Positions 1-8,838 of a stretch of 64,000 nt of DNA are shown piece after piece (position 1 is the first letter of the stretch; the number at the start of each line of letters is the position of its first letter). The position numbers and the translations under genes were made by a program. The stretch comes from Linum tenue. Lineage: Eukaryota > Streptophyta > Magnoliopsida > Malpighiales > Linaceae. The notes under the pieces are model-generated. The model ran no database searches and was not told the DNA's origin. It saw only the letters and a program-made list of their open reading frames with translations. The stretch lies in contig CAMGYJ010000011.1 of the NCBI GenBank assembly GCA_946122785.1, positions 24,305,007-24,369,006 on the forward strand. The letters run 5' to 3'.

Positions 1-251
1 GGTCGCCGGAAAATCGCGACCCTTCGGTGTTCCACCGGCCCGATCTCACTCCTCGGACCTCCGATCGAGAAACCGCGACCACCACCGAGTTCCTGGTGCT
101 TGGGGCTTCATTCCCCAAAGTTTTGGGTTAATTTTGCTCCGGTGAAGTCGCCGGCGACGAAACTCCGGCGAGCCTCCCGGCGAGTTTCCCGGCGATTTTT
201 TGTGGTCTCTCGGTCTTCCTTCACCTTCCCCACGATATCCTCTTGTGCCTC
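1..251 (+). promoter_or_regulatory. Leader exon upstream of the env-position ORF of A, ending in a splice donor
   Basis: This GC-rich stretch has repeated CCGGCGA-type words and ends in CCTCCAG followed by GTGTGC at about 252, a good plant 5' splice site. A matching acceptor stands at 680, just before the env-position ATG. The leader of element B (about 8400-8509) has the same CCGGCGAGCCTCCCGG word and the same donor-acceptor layout. That it is a spliced leader is inferred from this conservation; no transcript is visible here. Confidence 0.5.
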
Positions 252-426
252 CAGGTGTGCTTCTATACTTTTACTTGTCATTTGTGGAGGATTGATATTG
301 TGGGTTTAGTGAGGAATTTCGGGTATGGGTTTATGCTTGAATTAATTCGGTAGGCCCCTTTGTTGCTTGCTTTGGTTGCTTATCTTTCGGCTGGCCTACC
401 GAGTAATGTGAGTGGTGATTGTTTTA

Positions 427-473
427 CTTGGAGCCTAATCTGCTGTCCGGGTTTCTAATCCGAGGGCTCCAAG
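427..473 (+). repeat. Conserved hairpin A-1 (CTTGGAGCC / GGCTCCAAG)
   Basis: A nine-base perfect stem (427-435 with 465-473) encloses a loop related to those at 2246-2293, 10589-10636 and 44115-44160. It lies in the putative intron between leader and env-position ORF. Confidence 0.7.
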
Positions 474-560
474 TGCGTTTGAGTTTCTGTGAATGATGCC
501 TGATTCTGATTGGTTGTGAATGGTGAATGATCTGATTGGTTATGAATATTTTTCCTTTCT

Positions 561-603
561 CGGGGCCTAGTCCACTGTCCGAATTTATGATTCGAGGGCC
601 CCG
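561..603 (+). repeat. Conserved hairpin A-2 with a changed stem (CGGGGCC / GGCCCCG)
   Basis: The loop still reads TAGTCCACTGTCCGAATTT, as in the other copies. The stem has changed on both sides together (561-567 pairs with 597-603), so the pairing is preserved. Confidence 0.7.
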
Positions 604-683
604 GGTGAGGGTGATTGTGACCTCACCATTGACGATTTTCCATGTATGTTGCTGGATTTCTTCTGTTTTGTGGCTGCAGGAAA

Positions 684-1904
684 ATGAACACGTTCTTGAA
701 TATGCTCGACGCCGACCAGAGGGTGACTTTGCGGGACATCCGACGCCGCAAAGTCGTTCAGCACCACTACCTCGACTGGAGGGTCTTCGAGCAGCTGGGT
801 GCTCGCGAGGCAATGGAGGCTGCCATTCGCGCCTTCTCTTGGCGCCGCCTCCTCTGCCTTGCTGAGCCGATTTACAAGGAGCTGCTCTGGGAGTTCTACT
901 CCACCTTCGAGCATTTCCGGACCCATGATGGAGCGCACGGCAATGCCATCCAGTTCCGACTCGGAGGGGAGTTCTACTCTCTGAGCTATGACGATTTTGG
1001 TCGGGCACTGGGGCTACTTCCACCGTTCCCCTGTCACCTGGCCATCGAGGAGCCCGACTGTCCCATCTTTCGGGACCAGCAGTTCTTCGAGCGGATCTGC
1101 CTCCCGGGGTATGCTGGATCTGTTTTCACCCCGGGCCACACCACGGCCACTCAGCTGCGACCAGAGTGGCGCATCATCAACCAGCTGCTGGGGAAATCTT
1201 ACACCCCCAGCGAGGGCTCCACCAGTCATCTTCAGCTCCGCACTCTGCATTGCCTGCACTCCATGAGCCACGAGGAGGACAACCTCCATCTGTCCTCTCT
1301 CATTGCCCGGACCGTTGCCAAGCATAAGCGGTGTAATCGACGTCTGGCGTGTGGGCCGGTGGTCACTGCCCTGGCACGGTACTACAACGTCGATCTCTCC
1401 CAGTTTACTCTCATCCAGGAGGCGATGCCATTCTCCAGGGACACCCTCCGGCGCCAGCTGATACTAGAGCACGAAGGGAATGTGTCCTGGATCCGGGGCC
1501 TGCCTCGGCCTGTTCCTCGTGCACCAGAGGGTGAGGAGGCACCAGAAGCCAGTGATGCTGCAGCCCGTCGAACCACCCGCCGGACGAGGTCTCGGTCCAC
1601 CCCCTCTGCACCGGGCGACTCCACTTCCGGTGCCGGCCCATCTGCTGCGCAGCCCACTATCTATCTGGCAGAGCAAATGGCAGCCCTTTCCCGCCAGAAC
1701 GAGCAGATCCTTGCTGGCCAGGAGCACATCAACGCTCGCCTCGACCGTGAGCGCGAGGGTCGCCGCCGCATCATTTCAGCTCAGCATTACATGATGAGCT
1801 ACTGGAACATGGATCCTGCTGCTGTGAGTTATCCTTGGGAGGCGTCCCCGGGGCATGAGGACTACTACCCGCCTCCCACTGGCGATGGAGGCGACGAGCT
1901 GTGA
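684..1904 (+). CDS. Athila env-position protein of element A, intact
   Basis: This is a 406-residue open frame downstream of where pol would lie in an Athila element. Residues around 35-125 match the family often annotated as putative plant transposon protein, with the WEFYSTF and FRLGG words also seen in elements B, C and E3. The C-terminal third is rich in Pro, Ser and Arg, then forms a probable coiled coil (AEQMAALSRQNEQIL and on). I see no signal peptide and no membrane segment, so the name env-like rests on position only. The ATG at 684 is preferred to the in-frame one at 642, because a polypyrimidine stretch and splice acceptor (GCTGCAG, ending 680) sit just before it. Function is unknown. 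It is the only undamaged env-position frame in the window. Confidence 0.8.
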   Translation: MNTFLNMLDADQRVTLRDIRRRKVVQHHYLDWRVFEQLGAREAMEAAIRAFSWRRLLCLAEPIYKELLWEFYSTFEHFRTHDGAHGNAIQFRLGGEFYSLSYDDFGRALGLLPPFPCHLAIEEPDCPIFRDQQFFERICLPGYAGSVFTPGHTTATQLRPEWRIINQLLGKSYTPSEGSTSHLQLRTLHCLHSMSHEEDNLHLSSLIARTVAKHKRCNRRLACGPVVTALARYYNVDLSQFTLIQEAMPFSRDTLRRQLILEHEGNVSWIRGLPRPVPRAPEGEEAPEASDAAARRTTRRTRSRSTPSAPGDSTSGAGPSAAQPTIYLAEQMAALSRQNEQILAGQEHINARLDREREGRRRIISAQHYMMSYWNMDPAAVSYPWEASPGHEDYYPPPTGDGGDEL

Positions 1905-2245
1905 TCTGATTTTACCAGCCCATTGAGTGGGGCTTGGCTTTTGTCCATCTTTTCAGATTTAGACTCCGGATTGTGTTTTGTTTTTATTTCTTGTTCCCGC
2001 TGTGTGGATTGTTGACTTGGAACTATGGTATTTCACCCATTGTGTGTGTTCTGTTGGTTCTAGCTCTGTGCCCATCGGACTGGTCCTTGTCCAGTCCTCT
2101 GCTGTTGACTGGTCCGCCATCCAGTCAACGTTCCTGACCACTGTTTCACGGTAACATCGTTCCCCTTCCCTTCGCTCCATTGAGGACACTGTCGCATTTA
2201 AGTGTGGGGGGGTTCTTTGTATTTATTGGAACGTATATATGGGTG

Positions 2246-2293
2246 CTTGGAGCCTAGTCCGCTGTCCGAATCTTACGATTTGAGGGCTCCAAG
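2246..2293 (+). repeat. Conserved hairpin A-3
   Basis: The stem CTTGGAGCC (2246-2254) pairs with GGCTCCAAG (2285-2293). It stands about 33 bases after the polypurine run at 2201-2213, the same arrangement as in B and E4. Confidence 0.75.
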
Positions 2294-2892
2294 TACTGCT
2301 GTTTGTTCATATTGGCACTGTGTTTTGATTGATGAATTGATTGGTTTTCGGATTAATGCATGACAACTTGTTGTGACTAGGACAACCTATAATAAGGACT
2401 GAGATGTGCAGTAGAACGATGTAGGGGTTCAGTTTTTCAACTGTTTGCTTGCCAACTGTGACTTGATCTGACTTGATCTGATTACTTGTTCTTGACAGTC
2501 GTTTATGCATCTAGTTCAGGGTATCAGAACGTGAGATAAAGCATATAGGTAGCCATGTGAGATTTGAGCCGCTCGTTTCTTTCTTGTGCGATAGATCCCT
2601 CTTCCATGATGTGTAGCATTCACGTTGTCACTAGCTAAGATGATGGGGGCATAGGATTAGCCCACGCCCAAAACTGACTGTCCTGATGTGTCATATCCCC
2701 TAGTCAGCCCCTTTGAGCCGTGTGTTATCCTTTCTTTTGGTCTATAATGGAAAAAATCACCCTTGTTGCATCTTTTAGAAGGTTCCACAGAGTGGTTTTA
2801 TATATATTCTCTGCTGTTTCTGCTAAAGTCTATGTGAGTGTTGGAGGTAGTGCTTAACAGTTGGGCATGTGTTTGAAATTTATGCAGAAGTG

Positions 2893-2965
2893 GTGGCTCT
2901 CTTAAGAAATGAAAAGAAGAATAAAAGAAAAACAAAGAAAAAAATTGAAAGCAAAAGAGAGCCAC
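2893..2965 (+). repeat. Purine-loop hairpin of element A
   Basis: GTGGCTCTCTT (2893-2903) pairs perfectly with AAGAGAGCCAC (2955-2965) around a 51-base loop made almost only of A and G. Element B has the same architecture with a different stem sequence at 11101-11172. Confidence 0.75.
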
Positions 2966-3689
2966 TACCAAAAATCTGAATAATGCCCAGTAAGTAGTGT
3001 TTCTCAGCAGTCTGGCTTGGAAATGCTGATGTTTATGCCTCCTTCGCTCTTGTGCTCTTGAGATATTGAGTAATGCAGGATAGCAGAAAGAAAATACCGG
3101 TTTGTTTGACTGTGTTTGTGTGTTTGGGAAATGTGGAACCTTTTGCTATGAATACTTCCACCACCTAAAAGGCCTTTTCCCCATGTCCAAGACCCTAGCC
3201 AGTCATTTGAACCTGTGTCTAAGACCTCCTGATTAGTTAGTGGTGACATCCCATATGTGAACTCTAGCATTTAGAGGCTGCCATCATGGTGAAGAGATGA
3301 TAGGGATTGAGAGAATTAGCATGCGCATCTTTCGCATCAAATTGTCCTGACCCCACTGGTCGAGAGTGAGTGATTCATTTCCATTTTCTATATGCTCTTG
3401 TACCCCGGTGAGGACCTAGATTGCTCGGTCTCTATTCTGATGTCTTGAGTTGGATGCATGAGTTGACTTTTTTGAGTAAGTGGTTGAATCAAGTCTAGGT
3501 TGGCCAGTGAACAGAAGGGAGACTCTTCCTTTACTCGATTTGCTGCACTCGAATGTCCTTTGTGGTGGTTGTCCAGGTTGCTGATAAAGTTGTTCATGTG
3601 TTGATGTTTGAAAACCAGTTTGATTCACGTGTTCTGTGCCTTTATGACTTGTCCCCAATATTGGTTTGCTTGGGGACAAGCAAACAGTT

Positions 3690-3700
3690 AAGTGTGGGGG
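3690..3700 (+). promoter_or_regulatory. Polypurine tract of element A
   Basis: AAGTGTGGGGG lies four bases before the LTR start TGATAG, the usual place for the plus-strand primer of reverse transcription. Confidence 0.75.
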
Positions 3701-3704
3701 AATT

Positions 3705-5092
3705 TGATAGCATCATATTTGCACGTGTTTTCACTCTGGTTTCCTGTCCATTTTGGCTCGAATTGATTGTTCCTTGGCCTATTTTACGCTAGGTTGTGTT
3801 GTTTTGTCGTATTTCAGGTCCTAGCAAGTAAAGAGGAGCAAAGGCGCAAGTTTCGGGTCATTTGGAGGTCAATTGGCGAGTCACAGAGTGAATTACGGGC
3901 AGCCCTTGCTGAATTACGGCCGTAATTTAGCAGGGCATGCCCGTAATTAATTGGCCGCGCATTCCCCCAGCAATTCTTCTCGGTGGTAAAATTACGGGCA
4001 AAGACCCCAGGAATTACGGCCGTAATTTCCTAATTACTGGCGGTAATTGGAAAATTACGGGCGTAACTTTCCCCCTGCAGCTTAAGTAAAACGCGCGTTT
4101 TGGTGTGAATTACGGGCAGGAGGTGATTACGGCCGTAATCCTGCCCGTAATTCGCCCAGAGTCGGGTTTTTGAAGGCAGATTCGAGCCAAGGAGAGAAAA
4201 ATTCGATTTTCTGGGCAAAAACAGAGTTTTAGAGAGAGAAAGAGCGAAGAACAAACCCTAGGAGCTATTTTGGAGTGGATTTCTCATCATTGAAGCCCAG
4301 ATTGCGTCCCTAGGAGTGAAGATTGACGTCCCAGAGCAGATTTTCCTCATCTTTATGAGTATGGCTACTCTGATTTCTGTTTTCCTTTCTCTCTCTATGG
4401 AGTAGAACCTTTCTCTCACTTGGGTATGAAGAACCCTAGTTCCTTGTGTTAGGGATTTGATTTTAATGACTTGGGATGATATTATTGTCTGATTTTAATC
4501 GAATGATGCATGTTTCATGAATTGATTTGAGTCTGATCAGCTTGTTTCAATTTCTGCTTCAACCTGAGATAGATAGAATCTGATTAGGTTGTTAGAGCTT
4601 CTTCATTCGATAGTAGGAGACTGGCTATACGAGAGTTAGCCAGTTTACTGCTTTGTACTGGTGTTCTTAACGCCAGTAGTGGAGTTCTGTGTTTATAGCC
4701 TCAGCTTTCTATCCTGGTGAAGACTAGTCGTCTGCCGGGTAGTTAGACTGAGAGGGCTTGGTCAGCTTAAGAGATTCCAAGCTACTGTCGGATCTCCCGC
4801 AGTCTAATCAACAGTAAATCAACCCAGGGAATTGCAATTGGACCTAACTAAGGGGCTAGGGGGACTCAATCCCGAGTGACTCTTACCTGCTTTTGAAAAC
4901 CGAACCATTTACTGCTTTCTTACTGCTTTTGCTTTTAAACAACAATCACTCGAATTAGTTTGCTAGATAATAGACAATCACGGAGTAAGCAGTAGATCTA
5001 GACCCCGGGTTGATAATATAACTTGCCTGTTACTGCATTCCCGGACTGCGATTCCACTTGGTCGCAGTTTGGTGTTGTGTTTTGGCGTGTCA
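3705..5092 (+). repeat. 3' LTR of element A
   Basis: The 1388-bp LTR starts TGATAG after the polypurine tract and ends GGCGTGTCA. It shares words along its length with the E4 LTR, including the CTAGGTTGTGTT block near its start, the TCTCTATGGAGTA block in the middle and the GTTGTGTTTTGGCGTGTCA end. A palindrome array occupies 3891-4158. A GA-rich leader (AGAGAGAGAAAGAGCG near 4230) follows, suggesting transcription starts around 4160-4230. Confidence 0.85.
3891..4158 (+). repeat. Palindrome array of the A LTR (TTACGGCCGTAA type)
   Basis: There are three clusters (3891-3955, 3985-4065, 4108-4158). Each has a core ATTACGGCCGTAAT, and the first and third are flanked by ATTACGGGCA on the left and TGCCCGTAAT on the right, giving nested inverted repeats up to about 60 bases. 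Confidence 0.85.
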
Positions 5093-7596
5093 ATGAGCTC
5101 ATCCCGATGCGCACGGTGACTGGGTACCGTGTTTGCATTGATTATCGGCGTCTCAACGACGCCACTCGGAAGGACCACTTCCCACTGCCGTTCATTGACC
5201 AGATGCTGGAGAGATTGGCGGGGCACGAGTTTTACTGTTTCCTGGATGGGATGTCCAGGTACTTCCAGATTCCTATTGCACCGGAGGACCAGGCGAAGAC
5301 CACTTTCATCTGTCCCTTCGGCACATTTGCCTACCGGAGGATCCCATTCGGGCTATGCAATGCCCTGCCCACTTTTCAGCGATGCATGCTCGCCATCTTT
5401 GACCGTCTGGTCGGCGAGATTATGGAGGTGTTTATGGACGATTTCTCGGTTTATGGAGATTCATTCTCTCACTGTCTCCATAACCTGGAACTCGTCCTTA
5501 AACGGTGTGAAGAAACGAACCTGGCACTGAGTTGGGAAAAGTGTCACTTCATGGTTCGTGAAGACATAGTTCTTGGGCATAAGATCTCCAAGATGGGGAT
5601 TGAGGTAGACAGAGCAAAGATTGAGACTATCACCAAGCTACCTCCTCCTACATCTGTTAAAGGGATCCGGAGCTTTCTAGGCCATGCAGGGTTCTATAGG
5701 CGATTCATCAAGGATTTCTCGAAGATCGCCCTGCCCCTGACTAAGCTTCTTGAGAAGGATGCCTCCTTCTAGTTCACTAATGCATGCACAGCGGCGTTTA
5801 CTACCTTGAAGGAGAAGCTCACCCAAGCCCCTATCATGGTTGTTCCTGACGGGTCCTTACCATTTGAGCTAATGTGCGATGCTAGTGACTTTGCTGTTGG
5901 AGCTGTCTTGGGGCAGAGGCGCGATCAACACTTCCGACCTATCTACTACGCCTCGAAGACCCTCAATGATGCCCAGGAGAACTACACCACCATGGAGAAG
6001 GAGCTACTCGCAGTGGTGTTTTCCTTTGACAAATTTCGTCCCTATCTGGTCTTGTCCCATGTGACCGTGTATACAGATCACTCCGCGATTTGATACCTGA
6101 TGAGCAAGGTCGATGCCAAGCCTAGGCTCATACGATGGATCTTATTGTTGCAGGAGTTTGATATTGAGATTTGGGACAAGAAGGGAGCGGAGAATGTTGC
6201 AGCTGATCACCTCTCCCGGTGGGACGCACCTCCTGCGGACAACCTCGTGGAGGAGATCAACGACTCCTTCCCAGATGAGAGACTGATGATGATGTGCCTG
6301 GTGGAGAGTGTCACCCCCTGGTATTTTGATTTTGCGAACTATTTGGTGGGTCAGCAGCTGCCCAAGGGGATGACAACTCACACCAAGAGGAAGTTCTTCT
6401 CCGACCTGAAGCATTACTTCTGCGATGACCCTCATCTCTTCAGGATCGGAGCCGACGGGATCATCTGTCGCTGTGTTATGGAGAGTGAGATGGATGGCAT
6501 TCTATCTCACTGTCATGAGGGACCTACTGGCGGTCACCACGGAGGAAACCACACGGCAAGGAAGGTGGTCCAATCAGGCTTCTACTGGCTCACGCTCTTC
6601 AAGGACGCCGACGCCTTCACACGCAGGTGCGACCGATGCCAGAGGTCAGGTAACATCTCTGCCCGTGATGAGATGCCCCAGAATGTGTTTATAACTTGTG
6701 AAATTTTTGATGTCTGGGGTATCGACTTCATGGGCCCCTTCCCTCCATCTTTTGGCAATACCTATATCCTGGTTGCTGTTGACTACGTCTCTAGGTGGGC
6801 TAAGGCGCAAGCTTTGCCCACTAATGATGCTAGACGTGTTTGTGGTTTTCTGAAGCAGCTATTCTCCCGGTTCGGGACACCTAGAGCCATCATAAGCGAT
6901 CGAGGCACCCATTTCCAGGTCCAGTTTGATAAGTTACTGTCGCGCTATGGTGTAACTCACAAGGTGTCCATGGCCTATCACCCTAAGACCAGTGGCCAGG
7001 CCGAGCTGACAAACCGGGAGCTCAAGCGGATCCTGGAGAAGACGGTGGATTAGTCCCGCAAGGACTGGTCCACCAAGCTCGATGATGCTCTTTGGGCGTA
7101 TCGCACTGCCTACAAGACACCCATTGGTACTTCACCGTACCGGCTTGTCTATGGAAAGGCATGCCATTTGCCCGTGGAGCTAGAGCATAAGGCCTTCTCG
7201 GCCCTTGAGCTGCTCAACTTGGATGTTAGTGTTGCAGGTGTTGAGCGCAAAATGCAGATGCTGGAGCTGGAGGAGTGGCGTTACCACGCATATGAGAACA
7301 CCAAGCTGTACAAGGAGCGCACTAAGCGCCTGCACGATGCACGGTTGCGGGGTCTGAAAGTGTTTCAGGTTGGTGATCAAGTTCTCCTCTATAACTCTCG
7401 CTTGAAGCTCTTTCCCGGAAAACTCCGTTCCCGGTGGTCTGGACTGTTCACAGTCACCCAGGTGTTCCCGTATGGCACAATTGAAATTGCCAACCCGCAA
7501 ACTGAGCCATTTAAAGTGAATGGCCATCGTCTCAAGCTCTACCTGGGAGACGAGGTTGAACGTGCGGAGTTGGTAGTGGAGCTCGCGGACCCTTAG
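5093..7596 (+). pseudogene. Athila-type pol fragment of B: RT, RNase H, integrase
   Basis: One continuous reading frame spans 2.5 kb with no frameshift but three in-frame stops, at 5770, 6091 and 7051. RT starts at ELIPMRTVTG. It keeps CIDYRRLN, FLDGMSRYFQI and the catalytic FMDD. RNase H keeps CDAS, MEKELLAVV and VYTDHSAI. Integrase keeps the HHCC zinc module (HCHEG, then CDRCQR), the catalytic pattern [14 protein letters not shown] and GQAELTNRE, and a C-terminal [20 protein letters not shown] domain. The RT N-terminus and everything before it were removed by insertion of A. Stops at 6091 (TGA) and 7051 (TAG) fit C-to-T decay of CGA and TGG codons. This is a typical silenced but fairly young pol gene. 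Confidence 0.9.
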
Positions 7597-7814
7597 TTCC
7601 GCAATTGACATCCAGCTAAAAGACGGTAAAGAAGCGCTTGTGGGGAGGCAACCCCACCACGGTTTGCATTTCTTTTTCCCTTTTTCTGTGTTTTTGTGTC
7701 GTGTTGAGTCAGTTGTATGTCTGTGTTGAAGTTCGGTTGTGGTTATGTCTCGGTTTGGTGTTTTCGTGCAGGGGAGGTTGAAAATTTGGGAGAATGAGCA
7801 TTTTGGGCGGAAGG
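7597..7814 (+). other. Post-pol conserved motif and spacer of B
   Basis: Near 7626-7670 it contains AAGAAGCGCTTGTGGGGAGG followed by CAACCCCACC. The same motif follows the coding frame in E4 (43804-43835) and is found inverted in E3 near 47310-47340. It is a recurrent element of this retrotransposon group. No coding potential is seen. Confidence 0.6.
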
Positions 7815-8165
7815 GTAAAATACCCGGTCGTGAGCCAAAATACCCGACCGGGTATTTTTGGCTCGTGACCGGGCCCCCTTCTGCCTTCCGGGGCGCCCGA
7901 TGGTCAAATCCCCGACCTCGAGCCAAAAATACCCGACCAGGTATTTTTGGCTCGAGACCAGGGATTTCCAGACCTTGACACGCAGCGTTTTAGGACCCCC
8001 GACCTCGCCCCAAAAATACCCTCCCCGGTCGGGGCTCAAAAATACCCGTTCGGGTATTTTGAGTCCACGACCAGGGGTTTTGACAAACGCAGCGTTTAGT
8101 GGGCGAGGGATTCCCCGACCTAGCCCCAAAAATACCCGACCGGGGAATCCCTCGCCCCGACAGGG
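7815..8165 (+). repeat. Internal palindrome array of B (ATACCCGACCGGGTAT type)
   Basis: Several nested palindromes have the half-site AAAATACCCGG, for example at 7818-7880 with the inner core TACCCGACCGGGTA and outer arms CCGGTCGTGAGCC and GGCTCGTGACCGG. The same words occur in B's own LTR (11675-11900) but in no other family here. Confidence 0.85.
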
Positions 8166-8173
8166 GATTTTTG

Positions 8174-8183
8174 CTATTTATAG
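8174..8183 (+). promoter_or_regulatory. TATA-like box of a putative internal promoter in B
   Basis: CTATTTATAG directly follows the palindrome array and precedes a CT-rich leader (TTTCTCTCTCTACCCTC). Position and spacing mimic the LTR promoters of E5 and F. The function is inferred. Confidence 0.5.
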
Positions 8184-8199
8184 CAAATCCCCGGTCAGT

Positions 8200-8509
8200 T
8201 TCTCTCTCTACCCTCATTTTAAAAAAATTTCCCCTCTCTCTTCCTTCCAAATCCTCTCCCCTCTCTCTTCTTAAGCGCCGCCGGCAGCCGCGCTCCGCCG
8301 CCTGCCGCCGACCCGCCGCCGCCTGCCGCCGACCCGCCGCCGCCTGCCGCCGACCCGCCGCCGCCTGCCGCCGACCCGCCGCCGTCCCGCCGCCGGCCCC
8401 GGTTGTTTTTGGCGGCTTTCCGGCGAGCCTCCCGGGTCATTTTTGGCCTCCTTCTCGCGTCCCTCACCCGTTTTTTTAGCCTTAGCTACAGTTCTACTCG
8501 CGTTTTCAG
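8200..8509 (+). other. Putative leader exon of B env-position transcript, with GC repeat
   Basis: A 21-bp unit (CGCCGCCGCCTGCCGCCGACC) is repeated about four times at 8295-8383. The exon would end at TTTTCAG before GTGTTT (8510). The acceptor TTTTGCAG ends at 8838. The intervening 330 bases hold a CGGTTGA/TCAACCG hairpin (about 8696-8720) and AAGTGTGGGGG at 8755-8765. Confidence 0.45.
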
Positions 8510-8754
8510 GTGTTTTTCTTCTTAACTGCTCTTTTCCTGGAAAATCGAACTGTAGATTGTAGAACCGAGAATTGTATTTGCATGCATGATTTAGAATAGG
8601 GTGAGGGATGCTTTGAGTATGCATGGTTCTATATATGGTGTTTGTGCTGCCCGTGTCATTAATGTGGTTGGTTTTGTGGTTCTTGCCTTGATTCCGGTTG
8701 AGTTGCTTGCGATTCAACCGTATGTGCTTAAAACTGTTAGCCTAGGTGGTCCTT

Positions 8755-8765
8755 AAGTGTGGGGG
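8755..8765 (+). promoter_or_regulatory. Internal polypurine run of B upstream of env-position ORF
   Basis: AAGTGTGGGGG followed by AAGTGATGA is nearly identical to the LTR-proximal tract at 11465-11475. It could act as a central polypurine tract, or be a relic of a past duplication. Confidence 0.5.
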
Positions 8766-8838
8766 AAGTGATGAACCCATGTTGTTGGTCCTGACAAGTT
8801 TTTTCTTGGCTCCACCTTTGGTTTGTTGATTTTGCAGG

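Larger units (their letters stand above)
1905..3704 (+). other. 3' non-coding region of element A
   Basis: No gene is seen here. It holds the block CTCCATTGAGGACACTGT, then AAGTGTGGGGGGG (2201-2213), a CTTGGAGCC hairpin (2246-2293), a purine-loop hairpin (2893-2965), and finally AAGTGTGGGGG (3690-3700) next to the LTR. The stretch around 3165-3240 has an inverted counterpart in E3 near 40305-40380, so this region is conserved between elements. Confidence 0.75.
1..5092 (+). mobile_element. Element A: 3' part of an Athila-like Ty3/gypsy retrotransposon
   Basis: The window opens inside this element. It contains, in order, the end of a leader with a splice donor, an env-position ORF, a long 3' non-coding region with polypurine motifs and hairpins, and a 3' LTR starting directly after the polypurine run at 3690-3700. 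The LTR ends at 5092 and is followed without a primer-binding site by the middle of a reverse transcriptase frame, so A is inserted in the pol gene of element B. The expected five-base duplication partner of ATGAG (5093-5097) lies left of the window. Confidence 0.85.

Noticed and set aside
3891..4158. Regularly spaced palindromes that could suggest a CRISPR array
   Set aside because: Plant nuclear retrotransposon LTR; unequal spacing, nested inverted structure and no unique spacers.
7739..8479. Several overlapping open frames on both strands
   Set aside because: They are by-products of the B palindrome array and GC repeat; the peptides only echo the repeat words.
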